A stretch of DNA of 32,500 bases. Source: Dictyostelium firmibasis (taxonomy: Eukaryota > Evosea > Eumycetozoa > Dictyosteliales > Dictyosteliaceae). Every line of letters begins with the position of its first letter. Within the stretch, counting starts at the first letter, position 1. The stretch lies in NCBI GenBank assembly GCA_036169595.1, contig CM069765.1:7417501-7450000 (forward strand). The letters are read 5' to 3'. The notes beneath the pieces were generated by a model. That model was not told where the DNA came from, did no database searches, and saw nothing but the letters and a program-made list of their open reading frames with translations. Shown piece after piece: positions 22,673-32,500 of the stretch. The translations under genes were made by a program, and so were the position numbers.

Positions 22673-23139
22673 GTAGTAATAATAATAATTTATCACCGCC
22701 ACCTAAAAGGTGTGCACATAGTTCATGTGTTGGTGGTAATTCAATCTATATTTTTGGTGGATATGATGGTGGATTGAGATTGAATTCAATCTATGAATTT
22801 GATACGATAAAGAGACGTTGGTATAATTTACATAATCATAATTCAAAGAAAATGGGCAGAGCAGCTCATTCCTGTTCAATGATTAATGGCTCAATGATTT
22901 CATTTGGTGGTTTCGAGGGCACAAAACGTTTAAACGATTTATCTTTATTTAATACTCAAAAGAAGGAATGGAGACCAACTGTTGTTTTCGGTCAACCACC
23001 TTCAATTCGTTCCTATCATTCTTCTTGTGTTATCGATAATAAAATGTATATTTTTGGTGGCTTTGGTGAATTAAATAGATTGAATGATTTATTTATTTTA
23101 GAACCATGTATGTATTTTTAATTAAATAAATAAATAATA

Positions 23140-23171
<32 letters not shown>

Positions 23172-23399
23172 GGTAATAATTATAATAAAATAAAATTCTA
23201 ATACCAATTTTTTTTTTATAAAAAAAAAAAACCTACAGTTTTCCCAAGTTTATCAAATATTTGTATATTACAGCTATTAATTTCTTCTAAAAGCGAAAAC
23301 GATAATGGTAAATCTATTGATTTATTAAAAAAATCGCACAACCAAATTGCTGAACAGGTTAACAGTATAAACCTAGTGCGTTTTTGGTGGCTTGATTAA
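21574..23399 (+). CDS. Kelch-repeat protein with N-myristoylation signal
   Basis: Exons 21574..22177, 22262..23107 and 23239..23399 give 536 residues. MGANLS fits the myristoylation motif MGxxxS, followed by a basic stretch with a Cys (SHCKKNK), so membrane attachment is likely. An Asn-rich region (about 50-130) precedes six kelch blades from about residue 150 to the end of exon 2, each with IYIFGGY- or ISFGGF-type strands, a conserved RxxHS (RYAHTM, RAFHSS, RCAHSS, RAAHSC, RSYHSS) and a Trp (KKWSL, MEWKF, KQWRS, RRWYN, KEWRP). The architecture resembles the kelch half of LZTR1-type adaptors. The third exon (FFPSLSNICILQLLISS to NLVRFWWLD) is less certain; without the last splice the protein ends CMYF shortly after 23107. 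Broken BTB/BACK sequence downstream suggests the protein was once longer. Confidence 0.8.
22178..22261 (+). other. Short intron with in-frame poly-A core
   Basis: GTAAGT..ACAG intron of the kelch gene. It is 84 bases long, a multiple of three, and has no stop in the surrounding frame. Retention would add 28 residues, including a run of about 17 Lys, inside the first kelch blade. Removal restores the blade sequence FDTITKKWSL, so splicing is taken as the normal state. Confidence 0.8.
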
Positions 23400-23420
23400 T
23401 CTAATTAATTACTTGAAAAG

Positions 23421-23464
<44 letters not shown>

Positions 23465-23479
23465 TATATATTTAATACC

Positions 23480-24118
23480 TATATCCTTTTTATAAATAAT
23501 AAAAAAAATCTGGTTCGGTTTGAAAACACCCGCATCCACATCTATGTACATTTAATCAAATACAAAGAGTCAAATTGATTGTTTAAAATATCTTATGTTT
23601 TTTAAAAAAAAAAAAAAAAAAAAATTTTATTTTTCTTTCATTGGGTTATGAAAAACTGAAAATATCTTAAACCAATTGTTTCAGATTAATGTGAGTTTTT
23701 TTTTTTTTATAAAAAAAAAAAAAATCATAACTGGAAATGAGATTTTTTTCATAATTCCAATCCAAATTCGTTCTTTTTTAGTTTTTGGAATTTTATAAAA
23801 AAAATAAAATAATATCATTTGAGATTAAATCTTACTTGAGGTCATTGATGAATATTCATTAATTCAAATAATACATGTGATGAATAATATTGTTAATGAA
23901 TCTCCTTTGTGCTTATCTATAAATGATCAAACTCTGTTACCGATTGTTGTTATTGTTAAAGATTAATTAAAAAAAAAAAAAAAAAAAAATTCATAGAAAT
24001 ACTCATATGCTAAATTTTTAGAGTTTATAAAATGAAATATAATTTTAAAAAAAAAATGAATAATAATTTTCTATTTTCGTTGGGGGAGTACTTTTTTTTT
24101 TATTTTTTTTTATAAACC

Positions 24119-24149
<31 letters not shown>

Positions 24150-24414
24150 TAAACCCATTGATTTATTAAAAAAAAACTGTAATTACAAACCGATGAAGAG
24201 GTTAATCTACTTAGATTCATTTAATTTAAAAAAAAAAAAAGAAAGAAAAAAAAAAGGATAAAAAGATAAAAAAAGAAAAAGAAAAAAAATAAAAAAAGGG
24301 AGTATTTTCAATATTATAACGGTTTGAAAATCGTCTACATGCAATTTTGATAAACAAATATATTTTTTATATCGCTTTTTTTTTTTTTTTTTTTCATTTA
24401 AATATTTTATATAT

Positions 24415-24452
<38 letters not shown>

Positions 24453-24500
24453 CGAATCGTATAAGATTTCGTCTTCGACATATTTTATTGGACGATAAAA
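23480..24500 (+). pseudogene. Broken BTB/BACK remnants downstream of the kelch gene
   Basis: Three separate fragments in the orientation of the kelch gene read as BTB/BACK-type protein. At 23507-23578, NLVRFENTRIHIYVHLIKY then KESN-stop, with LFKISYVF after the stop, fits the BTB stretch (ExxxIxAHxxIL..S..F, then ES..I.L.DIS..VF). At 23829-23966, LLEVIDEYSLIQIIHV then SINDQTLLPIVVIVKD-stop fits the post-BTB/BACK pattern; SPOP has LLAAADKYALERLKVM and SVENAAEILILAD. At 24320-24370, RFENRLHAILINKYIF is a second BTB start. Stops, frame changes and long A/T runs separate them, so no intact domain exists. They are probably the decayed 3' half of an ancestral kelch-BTB gene. Assignment is by pattern only. 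Confidence 0.55.
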
Positions 24501-24540
24501 ATATTTTAAAAATAGTCATTTTTCATTTTTTTTTTATTTA

Positions 24541-24864
24541 ATTTTTTTTATTTATTTTTTATTTATTTTTTAAAATTAGCAATAGGGGGCAAATTTCTCA
24601 ATGTTTATTTTTTTTTTTTTTTTTTTGAAATTTTTTTCATTGGTTCAAAAAAAAAATATCTTCTATTTTCATTGGTTTTCAAATAATTACAAGCTTTTTT
24701 TAATCAACAAACGAAAGAAGTGGTTTTCTCATCCAATCAGATCTTTTTATAATAATAAATTTGATTGATTTGAGACGATAAAAATTACCAAAATTTGTGC
24801 TGCTTGCTTCCACTTTCTGAAAGATTTTTATGTCAGTTAAAACTACTCGTGCTTATAAAAAACT

Positions 24865-24948
<84 letters not shown>

Positions 24949-25243
24949 GAAATAAAACAAGACCAACACTAAATATATATTTTGTGTGCTGCTGTTGTGT
25001 TTTTCGTTTACATTGTATATTTAATTAATAAAAAATTTTTAAATTTTTTTTTTTTTTTTTTTATATTGTATAGTAGTATTATAAAAAAATTTTAATAAAA
25101 AAAAAAAAAAAAAAAAAGTCAATTGTATTATAATAATCGTTGTTCAAACGCATTTTAAATAAAAAAAAAAAAATCTTTTAACACAATAAAAACAAAAAAA
25201 AAAAAAAAAACCAAAATTTTTTTTCTTTGAAAAAAAAAAAAAA
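24541..25243. promoter_or_regulatory. Upstream region of the GPCR gene with a 77-base T tract
   Basis: Promoter region of the receptor gene that follows. A mixed-composition block at 24690-24865 (with CCAATCAGATC and GTGCTGCTTGCTTCCACTTTC) is followed by an uninterrupted run of 77 T (24866-24942) and then by a GT-rich block TTTTGTGTGCTGCTGTTGTG (24979-24998). GT-rich boxes of this kind occur in developmentally regulated Dictyostelium promoters. That link is only suggestive. No gene is seen. Confidence 0.4.
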
Positions 25244-27663
<2,420 letters not shown>

Positions 27664-28003
27664 ATTAAATATTAATAATTAATGATTGCAAAAAAAAAAC
27701 AAAAAAAAAAAAAAAAAAAATATATATTAATAGTAACAATTTAAAAAAAGTTTGACAACGAAATCATATATACATTAAATAATATTTATTGCCAACAACA
27801 AAAAAAAAAAAAAAAAAAAAAAAAAAGAAAAAAAAATAGAAAAAAAAACTTAACAAAAAAAAAGATCGACAAATAATTTTATTTTATAGAATCCAATAAT
27901 AAAGATAAAAAAAAAATCACTAATGTTATAAACATTTAGTAATTTTAAAAATTCATAATTTAACAAATAATTTTATTTTTTTTTTTACTTATTTTTTTTT
28001 TAA
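27664..28003. other. Convergent 3' intergenic spacer
   Basis: 340 bases between the receptor gene (+) and the C2/coiled-coil gene (-). A-rich on the plus strand near the receptor and T-rich at the other gene's end, with several AATAAA-type signals. Nothing else is visible. Confidence 0.6.
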
Positions 28004-31747
<3,744 letters not shown>

Positions 31748-32500
31748 CTTTTTTTTTTTTTTTTTAGATTTTTTTTTTTTTTTTTTTTTTCAAATAAATA
31801 AATAAATAAATATAGATAAACTATTAATAAAACAACAAAGACTTCTTTATTTCAGTTTTTTTTTTTTGTTTTTTTTTTTTTATATTAAATACAATTATTA
31901 ATTTTTTAATTTCTCTTTTAATAATAAAATAATAATAATCGATTATTTAATTGAATTTTAAGAAACAGAAAGAAAAAAAAAAAAAAAAGTTGGAAACAGA
32001 TTTATATAATTTTGGAAAAAAAAAAATTTTAAATTAAAAAAAAAATAAAAACAAATAAAGAAATAATTGTTATAATAAATTTATAAAATATATTTGGAAA
32101 ATAAAAAAACAAACAATATATATATTTATAGATAGATTAAATAATAATAATAAAAATATTAAAAAAAAAAAAAATAAAAAAAAATAAATCCAATTTATTT
32201 GTAAAGTAGTACAATCATCGAAAAGGAAAGAGTTTTAAACAAATAAAAAAATCGTCATAATAATTGAATTATATAATACTCAATTATATGTATTTATATG
32301 CATAAAATTTAGTACAAGTTTATTCTTAAACTATTTCTACACATTTAAATATTGGACTACATAAAATTCACCCACATATATTTCTCTATTATAATAAATG
32401 ACAATTAAAACAATAATGTAAATCGAATTGTAATCATCACTTTTTGAATTAAAAAAAAAAAAAAAAAAAAAAAATTAAAAATAAAAATAAAAATTAAAAA
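31748..32500. other. Upstream region of the C2 gene, no further gene seen
   Basis: Simple A/T sequence up to about 32180, then mixed but AT-rich sequence to the window edge. A short inverted repeat, ATAATTGA and TCAATTAT (about 32258-32287), and CACCCACATATAT near 32370 are the only features. The first part should contain the promoter of the minus-strand C2 gene. Confidence 0.5.

Overview
The window looks like nuclear DNA of a social amoeba, almost certainly Dictyostelium discoideum or a very close relative. The evidence is intergenic DNA that is nearly all A and T, homopolymer runs of up to 77 bases, long AAT and CAA codon runs giving polyAsn and polyGln inside otherwise conserved proteins, and short, very AT-rich GT..AG introns. 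This assignment rests on composition and gene style, not on a database match.

Layout, left to right: the 3' part of a LAMMER/CLK protein kinase (+, enters from the left edge); a kelch-like propeller protein with an Asn-rich N-terminus (-); an orphan coding-like exon (-); a Topors-like RING protein (+); 2 kb without an intact gene but with a diverged duplication, a perfect palindrome and an inverted repeat; a protein with an integrase-type HHCC zinc-binding module and a huge Lys/Glu tract (+); a small CHIC/Erf4-like membrane protein (+); the GPI transamidase subunit GAA1 (-, five exons); the V-ATPase accessory protein ATP6AP2/renin receptor (+, three exons); a REXO4-type exonuclease-fold protein lacking key catalytic residues (+); an intron-containing tRNA-Ala(TGC) (+); a decayed, intron-bearing pseudogene (-); 2 kb of simple sequence; a probably myristoylated six-repeat kelch protein (+) followed by broken BTB/BACK remnants; a family C GPCR with a Bmp-type ectodomain (+); and a C2 plus coiled-coil protein (-).

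The genes do not form a pathway. GAA1 and ATP6AP2 are divergent neighbours that both serve the secretory/endolysosomal membrane system. The kinase, the Topors-like protein and the REXO4-like protein belong to families with nuclear roles (splicing-factor phosphorylation, SUMO/ubiquitin ligation, RNA processing). Splice junctions were worked out by hand from frame continuity; every multi-exon model given below closes in frame.

The most interesting material is gene decay. The DNA after the kelch gene keeps readable fragments of one BTB-BACK unit and part of a second, suggesting that an LZTR1-like kelch-BTB gene lost its 3' half. A second decayed gene lies against the tRNA, and the REXO4-like protein appears to be a pseudoenzyme.
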